The translations under genes were made by a program, and so were the position numbers. Under the pieces are notes generated by a model. The model searched no databases. It was not told where the DNA came from and was given only the letters and a program-made list of their open reading frames with translations. A stretch of 64,000 bases of DNA from Chionoecetes opilio (Eukaryota > Arthropoda > Malacostraca > Decapoda > Majidae), in contig JACEEZ010003605.1 of the NCBI GenBank assembly GCA_016584305.1, forward strand, positions 30,001-94,000, written 5' to 3'. Shown one piece after another: positions 46,810 to 59,200 of this stretch (its first letter is position 1; the number at the start of each line of letters is the position of its first letter).

Positions 46810-46970
46810 GACATGGACTTTTTTTTCTATAAATATTTTTGAAAAAAGTGGCCGAATCATCACCGCTCTCCCCTATACTAAGAGTGCTACGTTCTAAATT
46901 CGTTCTAATTTATGTTCTACATTCTAATTTAAAAAACTCGTCAAGAGGATGCACTAAACACCAAACTCAC

Positions 46971-47038
46971 ATAATGATGGGCAAAAAATCCTCCTCTTTG
47001 CTGGCATTTGGCCAACCTAGAGTGCTGATGACCTCGGC
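46971..47038 (-). CDS. exon a of an unidentified host gene (68 bp)
   Basis: Minus strand: acceptor CACTTGTGCAG before 47038 and donor AT|GTGAGT after 46971. The 68-bp exon reads 22 codons, AEVISTLGWPNASKEEDFLP plus II, then AT, entering in phase 0 and leaving in phase 2 to fit exon b. An N-glycosylation motif (NAS) is present. It lies about 100 bp outside the right end of element W, so the 6.3-kb nested cluster sits in the following intron. Upstream exons were not found. Confidence 0.6.
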
Positions 47039-47169
47039 CTGCACAAGTGAGTAAAGTGTTGCCTCAAGCATCTCTCTGCAGGAAAGTAAATACACATGAA
47101 ATCCATGAATTACTTGAATTGAAGCATTGTCAATGTATAACAATGCTGCACTTATTTCTGTATAGTTTT

Positions 47170-49290
47170 GAGCAAAAAGACTGCATAATCATTAGTAAGT
47201 AAGCGTAGTGCTAGTGGTATTGTTGGTGCTCCAAAGCCTAAAAAGTGCAGAAAATGTATAACATTAGTAAATAAACTATATGTCTAGCAACAATGATGCC
47301 CCCTCCTCACCATAGTAATCCTGTCAATACCTCCAAGCCACCATTTCGTCACCAAGCCTCAAGTCCTCTTCTATATAAATACTTCTATATAATTCTATAT
47401 ATAAAACCAAGACAAGGGAATTAGTTGGGCCGTTAAGGTCAGGACAGGGTGAGGTCTTAAATACGGATGAGGATATGTGTAAAAGTCTAAATGATTATTT
47501 CTTAATGATTATTTCTTAAGTGTTTTTACTGAGGAGGATACACAGACGATACCTGATAGTGAACAGATGTTCAAAGGAAGCGATGAGGAGAAACTCAAAG
47601 ATATGGTGATAACTAGGGAAATGGTGGAAGAGGGTATAAATAAAATGAAGAATTTTAAATTGCCAGGACCAGATGAAATGTATCCAAGGGTATTAAAGGA
47701 ATGCAAGGAGGTTGTTAGTGAGTCGTTAGTGCACATTTTTAGGAAATCGGTTGAGATAGGCGATGTGTCATTATTGTGGAGGAAAGGAAATGTTGTTCCC
47801 ATATTAAAGAAGGGAGACAGAGGACTAAAGTCAAATTATCGACCCGTAAGTCTAACGTCAGTGGTGGGTAAATTATTGGAATCTATTACTGCAAAAAACA
47901 TTAGAGCACTTAGATAACCATAGTTTGATCAATGATTCACAACATGGATTCACCAAGGGTAGGTCTCACCAATTTATTGAGTTTTTATAGGAAAGTTTAT
48001 GCAACGGCAGATAATGATAAGGATTATGATAAAATATATCTGGACTTTAGTAAGGCATTTGACAAAGTTCCACACGAGCGACTCTTAAATAAGGTTAAGG
48101 CTCATGGAATAGATGGGAAGGTTTTTCATTGGATCAGAGCTTGGCTAAAGTAATAGGCAACAAAGGGTTACAATTAATGGTTCTAAATCTGAATGGGGAC
48201 TGGTGACAAGTGGAGTTCCACAAGGGTCTGTTTTGGGTCCATTACTATTTTTTATTTACATCAACGACTTGGATAGTGGGATTAGCAGTGATATCAGCAA
48301 GTTTGCTGATAATACTACGATAGGTAGGATTATTGGATCACAGTCTGATGTAAACATATTGCAGGGAGACTTAGATAAACTTAACGAGTGGGCAGTCAGA
48401 TGGCAGATGGAATTTAATATTGATAAGTGCAGCGTTATGAATGTTGGTAGAAAAAACCCTGGTAATAGATACACCATACGCAATGTATCGCTGAAAAGAT
48501 CAGAAGGTGAAAAAGATCTTGGAGTGAGGGTGAGCTCCGACCTCCATCCTAGGAAACAATGTATTGAGGCCAGAAATAGAGCTAATAGAGTATTAGGATT
48601 CATTACCAAAAGTGTTAAAAGTAGAAGTGTGGAAGTTATTCTAAAGCTTTATCTGGCTCTAGTCAGGCCTCACCTAGACTATGCGGTTCAGTTTTGGTCT
48701 CCATATTACAGGATGGATATAGCCTTGTTAGAAACAGTGCAGAGAAGGATGACCAAAATGATACAAGGGATGCGTAACTTTAGTTATGAGAAGAGATTGA
48801 AGTTATTAAAATTACACTCACTCGAGAGACGCAGAGTAAGGGGTGATTTGATAGAAGTTTTTAAGTGGATAAAGGGATTTAATAAAGGAGAGGTAGGAAA
48901 AGTTCTTACGGCTTTTAACCAGGGTAGAACAAGAAGTAACGGATTCAAGCTGGAAAAGCGTAGATTTAGAAAGGAAATAGGGAAAAAACTGGTTCACAAA
49001 TAGGGTGGTGAATGAATGGAATGGTCTCAGTAGACAGGTAGTTAGTGCGGAGTCATTAGGGAACTTTAAAGAGGGGCTGAATAGGTTCATGGATGGGGAT
49101 GAAAGGTGGATGTAGGTAGTGTTAGGTGACAGGAACTACCACGTGTAGGCCTCGCGGCCTCTTGTAGCTTCCTTATTTTCTTACGTTCTTATGTTCTTAC
49201 ATTTGTGAATACCCACTTCGATATATCATTTAACTTCAATATTTATATACTTAAATATCATATGTATGTGCCCACAAATATATTTATACT
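47170..49290 (+). mobile_element. internally deleted Tigger (Z relative) split by LINE C
   Basis: 47185-47275 matches the start of the Z transposase (GTGCTAGTGGTATTGTTGGT, CCTAAAAAGTGCAGAAAATG); 47290-47395 jumps to its end (GATGCCCCCTCCTCACCATA); after LINE C, 49201-49290 continues with the 3' flank (TATATCATTTAACTTCAATA). The deletion removed nearly the whole gene. Confidence 0.75.
47400..49200 (+). mobile_element. LINE C copy 1 (CR1-like), RT to 3' end
   Basis: Frames: LNTDEDMCKSLNDYF, KMKNFKLPGPDEMYPRVLKE, RKGNVVPILKKGDRGLKSNY, IYLDFSKAFDKVPHERLLNK (motif A), [20 protein letters not shown] (motif B), SKFADNTTIGRI (catalytic box FADN instead of FADD), EKDLGVRVSSDLHPRKQCIE, RPHLDYAVQFWSPYYRMDIA, and the C-terminal domain. 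The 3' end is GGCCTCTTGTAGCTTCCTTA, then TTCTTACG/TTCTTATG repeats. The longest open stretch is 48203-49003; frameshifts lie near 47890, 48153 and 49003. It is inserted in a deleted Tigger element. Confidence 0.85.
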
Positions 49291-49492
49291 GTACTGTTGT
49301 CCTCTGACATTCGTGAGGGTTAGGTAATAGAGATGGTCGCGAAAGTAAAAAATCTCCAAAATATTGCTACCCCTCTGTAATACTACCCCTGGACTCCTCA
49401 TTTCTTTATATAACTAAAGACACATCCTACCTGCATCTTAAAATGAATAAAGTACAGTGTAATATCATCAATGCAGTAAAGTAAATTTATTA

Positions 49493-50440
49493 CAGTCGGC
49501 CCTTAATTTAACGGACTAAAAGGGGGGAGAGAAATAATCACAAACACAACCAGACCGTGTAGCTATGTTGGGAGGTAAACAGTGACTGGCGCTACATCAG
49601 GTATTTGGCACGCTCAACCACGACTGCTCGGGACTGGTATTAGGAGAGGTAGTAGGTATCCAGGCTCGCTCATTACTGCTTGGTATGCTATGAAGTATCA
49701 TTATTCTAGGTGAATGTAGACATATACTGTAATTGTATCTTAATTGCTATTATTCATACATATGAGTAAAGATATGAAAATACTTTCAAGGCGCTCATCC
49801 ACACCTGGCAGCGCGGCCGCGGCAGCAGCAGCAGCATCATGAGACATTATAACACCCCAAAATGAGATAAAAAGGAAGAAAAAGTCTCCCATAAATTGAT
49901 GAGTTATCCCTATAATGTTGACGTTTTCTCTCGCCGTCTGGCTAGTGAAAGGTAAACAAATTATTACAAGCCAGACGCAGGCCGTGGCTGTCAAAGGTAT
50001 TACTTATTATCATGACTATTGCTCATTATTATATATATTATATGGTTGTGATGAGCTCTTCTATACACGTGTCACTATTTAGGTCAGTGTAGCACTGCGT
50101 GTCACCTTAAATAAGGGTGATTTAGGGTGTTGAGGTGACAGGGAGACAGTCTTGCAACGGCCACGCCATAACACTAATAGTCACTATTTTAAACAATACA
50201 CATCTTCTACCACTAAATCACTAGCAGCACAGGCTCCTTCCTTATACATATATCTTAATATATAATACATCAAAACTCATTAAAACCCAAGCATTCCAAA
50301 ATAAAATGAGAAAATAATAAATTATGTTGAGTTGACAATTCGAGCGGCTATAAGCGGTCTGGCATGCCATTCTTGACCGCTAATTTGGGACGCAAATGGA
50401 GTCCGTTAAATCCGAGGTCCATTAAATCGAGGGTCGACTG
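49493..50440. mobile_element. Q-family TIR element, complete, 948 bp
   Basis: TA|CAGTCGGCCCTTAATTTAAC ... TCGATTTAATGGACC in inverse ... GGGTCGACTG|TA. Non-coding; includes (GCA)n at 49820-49838. The flanks 49291-49490 and 50443-50737 look like remnants of further TIR elements without clear ends. Confidence 0.75.
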
Positions 50441-50737
50441 TACATACAGTACTGGCGGAAGGGCGGGCGCACGCAGTAAGGGTATTGTGCAGGAGGTGGT
50501 ACGGTGCAGGATTGGCGGGAAACGCACTTACTGACGCCACAAGACCGTGCAAATAACCCCATGAATTATCAATCAATTTATTGGCTTAAGAAAATTGCGA
50601 AACCATGTGAATGATAAAAATCGCAACGAGTTAAAACGTGATTGTTAAAGGTCGATTGTAATTGCATTCATGACATGATCAAGATGTGATTTTTGGTCTT
50701 GAGAATGTATTTCGTTATAAAATAATGGGAATCAATG

Positions 50738-53023
50738 AGAGCTGCACCGCTGGACATGGTATAGTAATGCCAGAGGGGTAGCTAATAAGATCGACCACAT
50801 CCTTGCTAGTACTCGTTGGAGGATCCTCCAGAACTGCAGGGTTCACCAGGGCGCCGAGTTCTTTGCAACTGATCACAGACTTGTTGTTGTTACACTTAAG
50901 CTTCATGTCAAGGCCAGAAGATTCTCAAGAGGTAACCATATTGTGTTTCATCTTGAGAAGCTGAAGGACTTGACATGTGCTCGTGAGTATGCAGTGGCCG
51001 TCTCAAATCGGTTTAATGTGCTCGATGCTCTCGGGGACCCTAGAACTGTGGGATACCTTCAAACGTGAAACTCTCCAGGCTGCGAAGGAGTGTATCAGGG
51101 AGCGCCCGAGGTCAAGGCGTGGTTTTGTCTCGATGGAGACGCTGGAGAATATCGAGGAGAGTCGCACTGCCAGGCTTGGTGGGAACCAGGACCAGTACAG
51201 GGCTCTGTCACACAGGACGAGAACTCTCCTGGGGAGAGACAAGGAGAGGTATGTCAGGAGTCCCGCTGAGGATGCCGAGGGCCATTTGAACGCTAATGAC
51301 CTCCGACCTGCCTAATGAGCCCTGAAGAAGCTCTGTTCCAAGGCTCCATCTCGGGCGAGTGCTATCCGAGCAGCAAATGGGCACCGTTGTATCGGACATG
51401 GATGGGCAGATGGCTCATTGGGCTGCGTAGTTTGGGCAGTTGTTCACGGTGGACCCTCCAATTGAGCAGCTTCACACCACCGGATTACGGGCAGTGGATG
51501 CCGATCCTTCCATTGACGAAACAGCACCCTCTCTTAACGAAGTCAGAGAGGCTGTAGCAAAGTTGAGGGGTGGAAAGGCAGCTGGTATTTGTAGTATCAG
51601 TGCGGAGCTCCTCAAAGCTGGGGGTGAGGCCATTATCCGCGTGTTGCATCATGCTGTCCTGACTGCCGTCTAGCAATCAGGTACCATTCCACCTGACTGG
51701 AAAAGGAGGCTGGTCGTCCCTACCTGGAGAGGGAAAGGGGATCGTTAGGACTGCAACAATTACCGTGGTATTACACTGCTCAGCGTGCCAGGCAAGGTGC
51801 TTACCCATCTATTGCTGACACGGATCCACAGTCATCTACTGAAGCATCAGAGACCTCAGCAGTCTGGGTTCACGCCTGGCAAGTAAAAAACGGACCGTAT
51901 CCTAGCGCTTCGTGTCCTGGTGGAATACCGACATGAGTTTCGACAGGGGATGCTTGCAGCCTATGTTGATCTCAAGAAGGCGTTTGACTCAGTGCATCAT
52001 CAGTCACTCTGGGATCTTCTGCGACTTCGTGGGTTCCCTGCAAGGACTATTGGTTTGATGACTGTACTATGGGACTGAGAGTGCTGTGAAGTGTGGGGGA
52101 GGTGTATCCAGCTTCTTTCCTGTTAATACAGGAGTTAGGCAAGGGTGTGTCCTTGCCCCATCACTTTTCAACAATAGTATGGACTGGGTATTGGGCAAAG
52201 TTGTAGATCAAAGTGATTGTGGAGCATTCACAATCGAGCAATCCACATGTGGAGCAGTGGAGGTAAAGCCTTTGGGACTTGAGGTCTCCTGGCTCAAGAC
52301 CAAGGTCCAGGTGTTTAGAGGCTTACTAGATGAAACAGTACATTATGTTCATGCATTTCTCACATGCGGTGAGGACATTGAGATCTTGGAAAGTTTAACA
52401 TACCTTGGTAGCGTAGTCCAGAATGACGGCGGGTCACTTCAAGAAGTCTTATGGCAAATTGGCATAGCCCATGGTGTTATGGACTCCCTCAGCACGAGTA
52501 ATGGGCGGTTGGTACCTGTGCAGAAGGACAAAGATCCGGATTCATCAAGTCGCTTGTGATCCCTGTCTTACTCTATGGATGTGAGACATGGACACTAAAT
52601 AGCGAGCGACTTGAAGAGGCGAATCGATGCCTTTGGTAATAAGTATCTTCGCGGAATAATGGGGTATCGCTGGGATGATTACGTGTCAAATCAGCGATTG
52701 CACCGTGAGACTGAATCGAGGCCTATTACCTGCATAGTCCGTCAGCGCCAACTTCGGCTATATGGGCATGTGGCACGCTACCCTGACACTGATTCTTCCC
52801 ACCGGGTTGTACCTGTAAGAGACAATTCGGCGTGGAGGAGGCCAAGGGGGTGCCTACAAGGCTCGTGGCTGGGGCAAGTTGATGTTTCCTGTCGAGTTGC
52901 TTGGAATGGGAAGGGAGCCGGCATGGGGACTCGCGCGAGGTGACCCACGGGAGTGGCGTCGTAGGGTGGGCGAGGCGACGCACTCCTCGGCTTATGCGCC
53001 CAAAGATTGATTGCTTGATTTGG
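50738..53023 (+). mobile_element. LINE A copy 6 (RTE-like), endonuclease C-terminus to 3' tail
   Basis: The longest copy here: endonuclease end (GGACATGGTATAGTAATGCC; DHILASTRWRILQN), linker (FHLEKLKDLTCAREYAVAVS, ENIEESRTARLGGNQDQYRA), RT from 51530 (LNEVREAVAKLRGGKAAG) and motif A LKKAFDSVHHQSLWDLL. At 52225-52265 the FADD catalytic segment is replaced by unrelated ATTCACAATCGAGCAATCC. Then come LGLEVSWLKTKVQVF, the C-terminal domain ([20 protein letters not shown]) and the tail GATTGATTGCTTGATT. Many stops; dead. Confidence 0.85.
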
Positions 53024-53106
53024 CAAATAGCTTTGCTGGTGTCATTATCGGAAAACACACTGTGCTTAGCCTCCGCTGCCTCCCGCTTGTGTCCTAGGTG
53101 ATGATA

Positions 53107-53475
53107 CAGGTTGAATTTCCCAAACTCGGCAACCTCGGGACCAACGCCGAGCCGAGTAATGGAATTTTCCGACTTTTAGAACGTAGATATATTAAGGGGA
53201 AAAAATGGTTTGGGAGCCATAATACCAATAACAGACCTGTAGAAGTACACAAAATAACAGTGTACACAACTCTACAGTCACAACACCACTGAACAATAAC
53301 AACAAACAAATCGGCAGGAGAAACCAAGCGGCTTAGTGTGGTGGCACCTAGCGGCCGACCCGGCAACTACGCGCCGGGTTTTGGGTGTTCTGCCGTGTTT
53401 TGGAAAATCCGGAACCATAGCCGAGTTTTGGGTGTTGCCGAGTCTTGGGATGCCGAGTTTGGGAACTTCAACCTG
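53107..53475. mobile_element. Tc1/mariner-type MITE, 369 bp
   Basis: TA|CAGGTTGAATTTCCCAAACT ... GTTTGGGAACTTCAACCTG|TA. Internal CCGAGTTTTGGGTGTT words near the right end. Non-coding. Confidence 0.8.
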
Positions 53476-55050
53476 TATCACGACCAATGACGGAGCTTTT
53501 TGCAGTCACATCACATTTGGGCAAATTTAAACCTTATTTTGATATATTTATTGCCTTTTTTCTTTGAAATTGTAATGTTTGGAGTGATTTTTAACAGTTT
53601 AGGAATCTATTGGCCTTCCTTCTACTAAAAAAATATTTTTAGGCAACTTGTCTATTGGTCGCGAATATGGAGATCCTCATCACCAAACCGCATAGAGTGC
53701 TGCACTTTCCCCTCTCAACCACTCCATATTTCATCTCTCCATCTTCTTCTTTTTGTTTAACGTCAGATTTTCCCATAATGTCTTATGAGGTTAGACGGTC
53801 GATGATACTCTTCCAATTTTATTGCGCGTCATTAGTTCAGCATGATTTATGCCTGGATCTCTTCTGACAGGCAACCCAGTTTTTGGCTGAGGGCATTGTC
53901 ATTGCACATGGCTATACCCCACTGCCGGTTTTTTGTTTAGAGTTGTCCCTCTCCTAGATGGATTGCCTACCACGGCTAACGAGCCCCACCTTCCCTGATT
54001 TCATCTCTCCATCTTACTTGACATACCAAAATCCTGTTATAAACACTTTATTATTTTTACCATCCATTCTTCTCAAACCACACGCACAATGCCATGTATG
54101 TGCCAATGTCATTGTGCCATGCCAATATGTACAATGCAGGTTGGGATACACAACGACTGATATATTGGCCAAAAAAACCATACTGAAAAAGATATTTGTT
54201 TGACAGGGAAAGCATTACCGTTGACTATCTATTTGGTATTCTAAGTTTGTTAGGTTATATTACATTTGGCTTAGGCTTGGTTAGGTTAGATTTGGTCAGG
54301 ACTGTTTCTGAGAAAGTAGCATTAGCAAGCAAACATTCAGTTTTGGACAAACAAATGCCAATACTAAAGCTTGGCTGATAATAATAGCTGATAGCTATTA
54401 CTGATATGCTAATAATAATGCAGTACTAAGCATTATAGGGTACTAAGGGAGTAAAAAAGTCTATCAACTACAAAGGCAGAAATATTCAAAACATTTCTGC
54501 CTTGTGAGTACAAAGGGGCACTAAACATACATACTTAACTAACCTCACCTCGGTAAATTAGGTGACATTACTTTAGGTTAGGTTATCTAGGTTAGTTTCA
54601 GTACCTTTACCTCTTGATATAAATAGGTGCTATTTCAAAACAAAAATAATTACCCGATATTAATCAGGGAGGCCTTCGAATTATGGTTGGGAGATATTCC
54701 ATACTCCCCTTAACCACAGTGTTGCGTGAATATTGATTGCAGAGGCGAGGAGCTTCTCTACAGATTTATCATATATTTTCTCCCAACTTTATTTATTACC
54801 ATTTCAAACAAAAACACAAAAAACACTAATATGCTCTTCCCCACCTGGTGTTGGCAAAACTTCTTAGGTGCAGGCCTAGCCACGCAACAAACCACCCTCA
54901 GGTACTCATTGCAATTGCTTGGATCTTTGACATTTGTCTTTTATTCAAATATCCGAAGTTTCACTTGCATACCAACGTGATTGTTGGTACAATTATTGAA
55001 TCTCCCTTTATTTACCTCAATGATCAGTCCTTCCATTCATAAAACGTCAC
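53476..55050. other. stretch without a recognised gene
   Basis: AT-rich sequence. The word ATTTCATCTCTCCATCTT occurs at 53730 and 54000, suggesting an old duplication. 54540-54600 is rich in GGTTAGGTTA/TAACCTCACC. No exon with good splice sites was found. Confidence 0.5.
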
Positions 55051-55385
55051 TGAGATTTAAGATTCGCTAATTTCCTCCCTGGCAACGTTCTTTCTCTCGT
55101 CTTGCCTTCCATGCCTCCCTACTTGCACATGCTTAATCTAAAATATTTAAATTCATGAACCTCCTCCAATTTTCTCCATTCAGCCTAATTTCACATTCCT
55201 ATGGACACTCAACTCTTACTCTAAATGAGTTCTTAAAATTTACTACTTTGGATTATCTAAAACTCTTCACATGCTAACCCATATATCCTATGCATCCATT
55301 CAATCACATTTTATCCACCATAGTTGAGCATCTCAGCTGTAATCTCATCCACTCTTGCTATGACCCTTGATAATTTTAAAATAAG
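55050..55385 (-). mobile_element. fragment of another RTE-like LINE (family F)
   Basis: Minus-strand frames: VIARVDEITAEMLNYGG and VIEWMHRIYGLACEEF (start of RT palm), then, after a deletion, LNGERLEEVHEFKYL and KYGSMEGETRERT in shifted frames (post-palm). Decayed. Confidence 0.55.
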
Positions 55386-55599
55386 TTATCATGCAATGTA
55401 ATAGTCATGAGCCATGGAATAACTGCAGTGCTTACTTTAGATCAGAGCAGGTCACATCAGACCATGTGTAGAGGCAGGAAGAGATCATATCAATCCCAAA
55501 GGTCACTTTCTCAAGGCGTGATGTGTGGCAGCTTCCACTTTCATCTGTGGGAGATAGGTATTACTTGCAACACACACACACACACACACACATTTAATG

Positions 55600-56255
55600 C
55601 GAGAAGTATTCAGGACTTCAAAGGCAAGCTGGATAATAGTAGATTTGGAGACGGGACAGTACGAGCATAGCTCTTTTCCTGTATGTTACAACTAGGTAAA
55701 TACATGCGTGAGCCTGTTTAGGCTTACAATAGTTACGTGAGCCTGTTTGCAGATGATGTGAAAATTATGAAGAAGGTTTAAAAGGAACAGGATTGCAGAC
55801 TCCTACTGGAAGACTTGGATAGAATATATAATTGGTGTCTAAAATGGAAAATGAAATTTAATTAAAAAGTGCAAGATATTAGAATTTGGTAAGAGTGCGA
55901 AAAGGATAAGATGGAATTACAAAATGGGAAGCGAGACAATCAATAAAGCAAGTGAAGAAAAGGGTCTTGGAGTAACAATTCAAGACAACTTATCACAAGA
56001 GAAACACATTAATAAAACTGTTGGAGTTACATATAATCTTCTATCAAACATCAGAACGGCCTTTGTGAATATAGACAAGGACAATAGGACATGATGATGA
56101 AATTTATAGAGGCCATGATACGCCCTAGACTGGAGTACGCCACAGTAGTTTGGTTTCTGCACAAGAGGAAGGATGTAAAGAAGATAGAAAGAAAACAGAG
56201 AGCAGCCACAAAAATTGTTCTGCTTGTCAGATCTGACTTATGAGGAGAGGGACAA
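55600..56255 (+). mobile_element. LINE D' pieces: 3' end, then RT fragment
   Basis: 55592-55705 encodes NARSIQDFKGKLDNSRFGDG, then TVRA and the 3' end CAACTAGGTAAATACATG, preceded by (CA)n. 55735-56250 encodes SLFADDVKIMKKV (intact FADD), LLLEDLDRIYNWCLKWKMKF, MIRPRLEYATVVWFLHKRKD and IERKQRAATKIVL from a second copy. Both have stops. Confidence 0.7.
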
Positions 56256-56264
56256 AATTAGGGG

Positions 56265-59200
56265 TGAAGGTAAGAAAAGTGGAGTATGGAGAAGGAAGAG
56301 CTGAAATAGTGAGTGTACAAATATAAGTCAGAAATAGAGAAATACAGACTATAGTGGCTACCTATGTACCACCCAAAACAAATACCTGGAACAAGGATAA
56401 ACATGAGAAAGTATTAGAAGACACCTTGAAGTACTTAAACAAAATAATCAAGAATAGTAAAAATATACTGCTGGTTGGAGATATTAACTGCAAAGACGTA
56501 AAATGGGAGACATTTGAAGGAGGAAATGAAAATACCTGGGGAGATAGAGTGTTGAAACTGACAATGGAAAACACGATGACTCAATGGGTGACAGAAAACA
56601 CAAGATATAGGGGAGATGACGAACCAGCAAGACTTACCTAGTGTTAACAAAAGGTCTAGACCTAGGAAATGAGATCAATTATGGGTGCCCCATTGGAAAA
56701 AGTGACCATATAATCTTAGAAATGGAGACGAAAGAGGAAATAAAGGAGGAAGATGAATTGTACAAAAGGAGCAGAAGAGACTTTGGAAAAACTAACATGA
56801 AAGAACTGAAAAAATACTATGAAGAAATTGACTGGGAAGAAATGAAAGGAGTGACCGATGTGCAAGTGAAATACAAAATTTTTCTGAGCATATATGAGAA
56901 AGGAGTTGAAAAACACGTACCACTATATACACCCAGAGAAAAGGGAAAGAAAGAATGGTTTAATGGAAGATGTGAGAGGGCAAAGAGAATAAGGGATGAG
57001 GCATTTGAAAAAAGTAAAGAAAAATCGGACACAAAGAAATAAAGAAGACTATAAATTAGCAAGAAATGAATATGTGTGCATAAGGAGAGAGGAAGAGAAG
57101 AGTTATGAGAAGGATATAGTTGAAAAGTGTAAGGAAGAACCCAAACTGTTCTACAGATTTATCAATGGAAGAATCAAGCATAAGGACAAAGTGGAGAGAC
57201 TGAAAGTAGGTAATATGATATATGAAGATCCAAAAATAATGAGTGAAATTCGAAATAAAAACTTTCCGCAAGTATTCACGAAAGAATAAAAATTCAATGA
57301 ACCACAAAGAATGAAAAAAAGTCTGTAAGGAGTGGAAAATAAAAATAGAGAAGGAGGAAGTTTGTGAATTGTTGAAGGAATTGGAGGAGAGGAAAGCACT
57401 AGGACCGGACGGAGTGTCTGGTTATGTTTTAAAAGAGTGCAGAAAGCAGTTGGTAGAACCATTATATGATATAATAAAGGGCTCAATAACAACGGGAAAA
57501 GTGCCAAAGGAGTGGAAAAGAGCAGATAGAGTGCCAATATACAAGAATGGGAAAAAAGATGCACCACTAAATTATAGACCAGTGTCATTGACTAGCACAG
57601 TATGTAAGATATGTAAGAAAAAATAAAGAAGCAATGGACGGAATATTTGGAAAATGAAGGTATAATAACAGACCGGCAGTATGGTTTTAGGAAAAAGAGA
57701 TCATGTGTGACCAACTTAATAAGCTTTTACTCAATAGTAATTGATACCACAAGAAAGATGGGATGGATGGGCAGACTGTGTATATCTAGATCTTAAAAAG
57801 GCATTTGATAAAATTCCACATGGCTTCTTTGGAAATTCGAAAATATAGGAGGAATCAAAGGGATGATCAAAACCTGGATGGAAAGTTATCTGAGAGTGTA
57901 TCTGGAGTGTAACACGGAAAAATGGGTTAAATACTTTTGACCCATGACTGGCGAAGAGTTTACGTTGAATGGGAGGGGGTAAAGTAATATATAAAAATAG
58001 AGTAACAAAGTGAGTAATTTTCCTCCACTCCTCAGTTCTGAATCATTATATGAAAATATACTGTGATATATTTTATATCGGCGATCGCTGGCTGGCCACG
58101 TAGGCTGGCGGAGGTGAAGAGTAAGGGAGACGCCATATTAGTTGAGTACCAGTCAACGAGTCAACGTGTCGAGTTGGACACGGGAGGTGTGGTTCTCACC
58201 CTTGGTAAAGGGTCCCAAGGTAGCTGTGGACAGTTGTGGAGGAGACAGCTGGATGAGCTGGGGAAGAACACCTGTGAACGTTTTTTGAGTGAACATCAGG
58301 ATTACAGCTAAGGATTAGTCTGATAGCTGGAATGTGTGGACATGTGATTCTTGACTCAACAACTTTCAGTGACGGGAAATGATTTAGAATTAGAGAGGAT
58401 AATTGTGATTACGTTCGGGTCCACGGGCTAATACTAGCGTCGTGTCGGTGTGATTAGCATTAAGAGTGTTATTAAGTGGAGACATGTTAATGATTATGTA
58501 AGTAAGGAGTGGGGAAGTATTTACTGGTTTATCAGTAAACTGAATATATCAAGGAAAAGATAATGAGTTATCTTTTACACCCATTAGTTCTAACTTATTC
58601 TCTTAATCTTATAAACTTTTTTTTCCCACTTATTGTGGGTGGTGGCAGCATATTAGCCAGAATTGTGGAGCACTCTTGACTTAACAACGTCAAAGCAATA
58701 AAGCTACAAAGGGGGCACTACAAGAGGAAGAGAAATGAGAACAGTAGTGAAGGATGAAAAATCTGAATGGAGAAACGTATTTAGTGGGGTACCACAAGGA
58801 TCAGTGCTGGCACCAATAATGTTCACGATTTACGTCAATGACATGACGGAGGAAATAAAAAGTTATATTTGTCTATTTGCGGATTATGCAAAACTATTAA
58901 GAGAAATAAAAAGCTATAAAGACTGTGAAACACTACAAAATGACCTGAACAAGATCTATGAATGGAGCAGAAGATGGGAAATGGAATTTAATGTGAATAA
59001 GTTCATGTGATGGAAATTAGAAAAAGAGAAAAAAAATATAAATGGCCATATAAAATGGGAAATGAAATAATTGCAAAAGTTCATGAAGAAAATGACCTGG
59101 GAGTGATAATGCAGAATAACCTACAACTAGAAAATCATATAAATAAAACTTTTGGAGATACATACAGGATGTTAAAGAATATTAGAGTGGCATTTCATTA

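Larger units (their letters stand above)
40571..46872 (+). mobile_element. W: pogo-group TIR element, outermost of five nested elements
   Basis: TIRs share at least 22 bp (GGGGAGAGCGGTGATGATTC then GG) and are flanked by TA on each side (40569-40570, 46873-46874). Its own sequence is 40571-41247 and 46394-46872 (about 1.15 kb). It has a 5' leader exon ending ATGCAG|GTAAGT at 40733/40734, an intron ending TTTGTTTCAG at 41235, and a transposase start at 46398. All other elements (V, X3, Y, Z) lie between. Confidence 0.88.

Noticed and set aside
54540..54600. GGTTAGGTTA words as a telomeric repeat (also 24530-24600)
   Set aside because: Irregular and short; arthropod-type TTAGG arrays would be regular and long.
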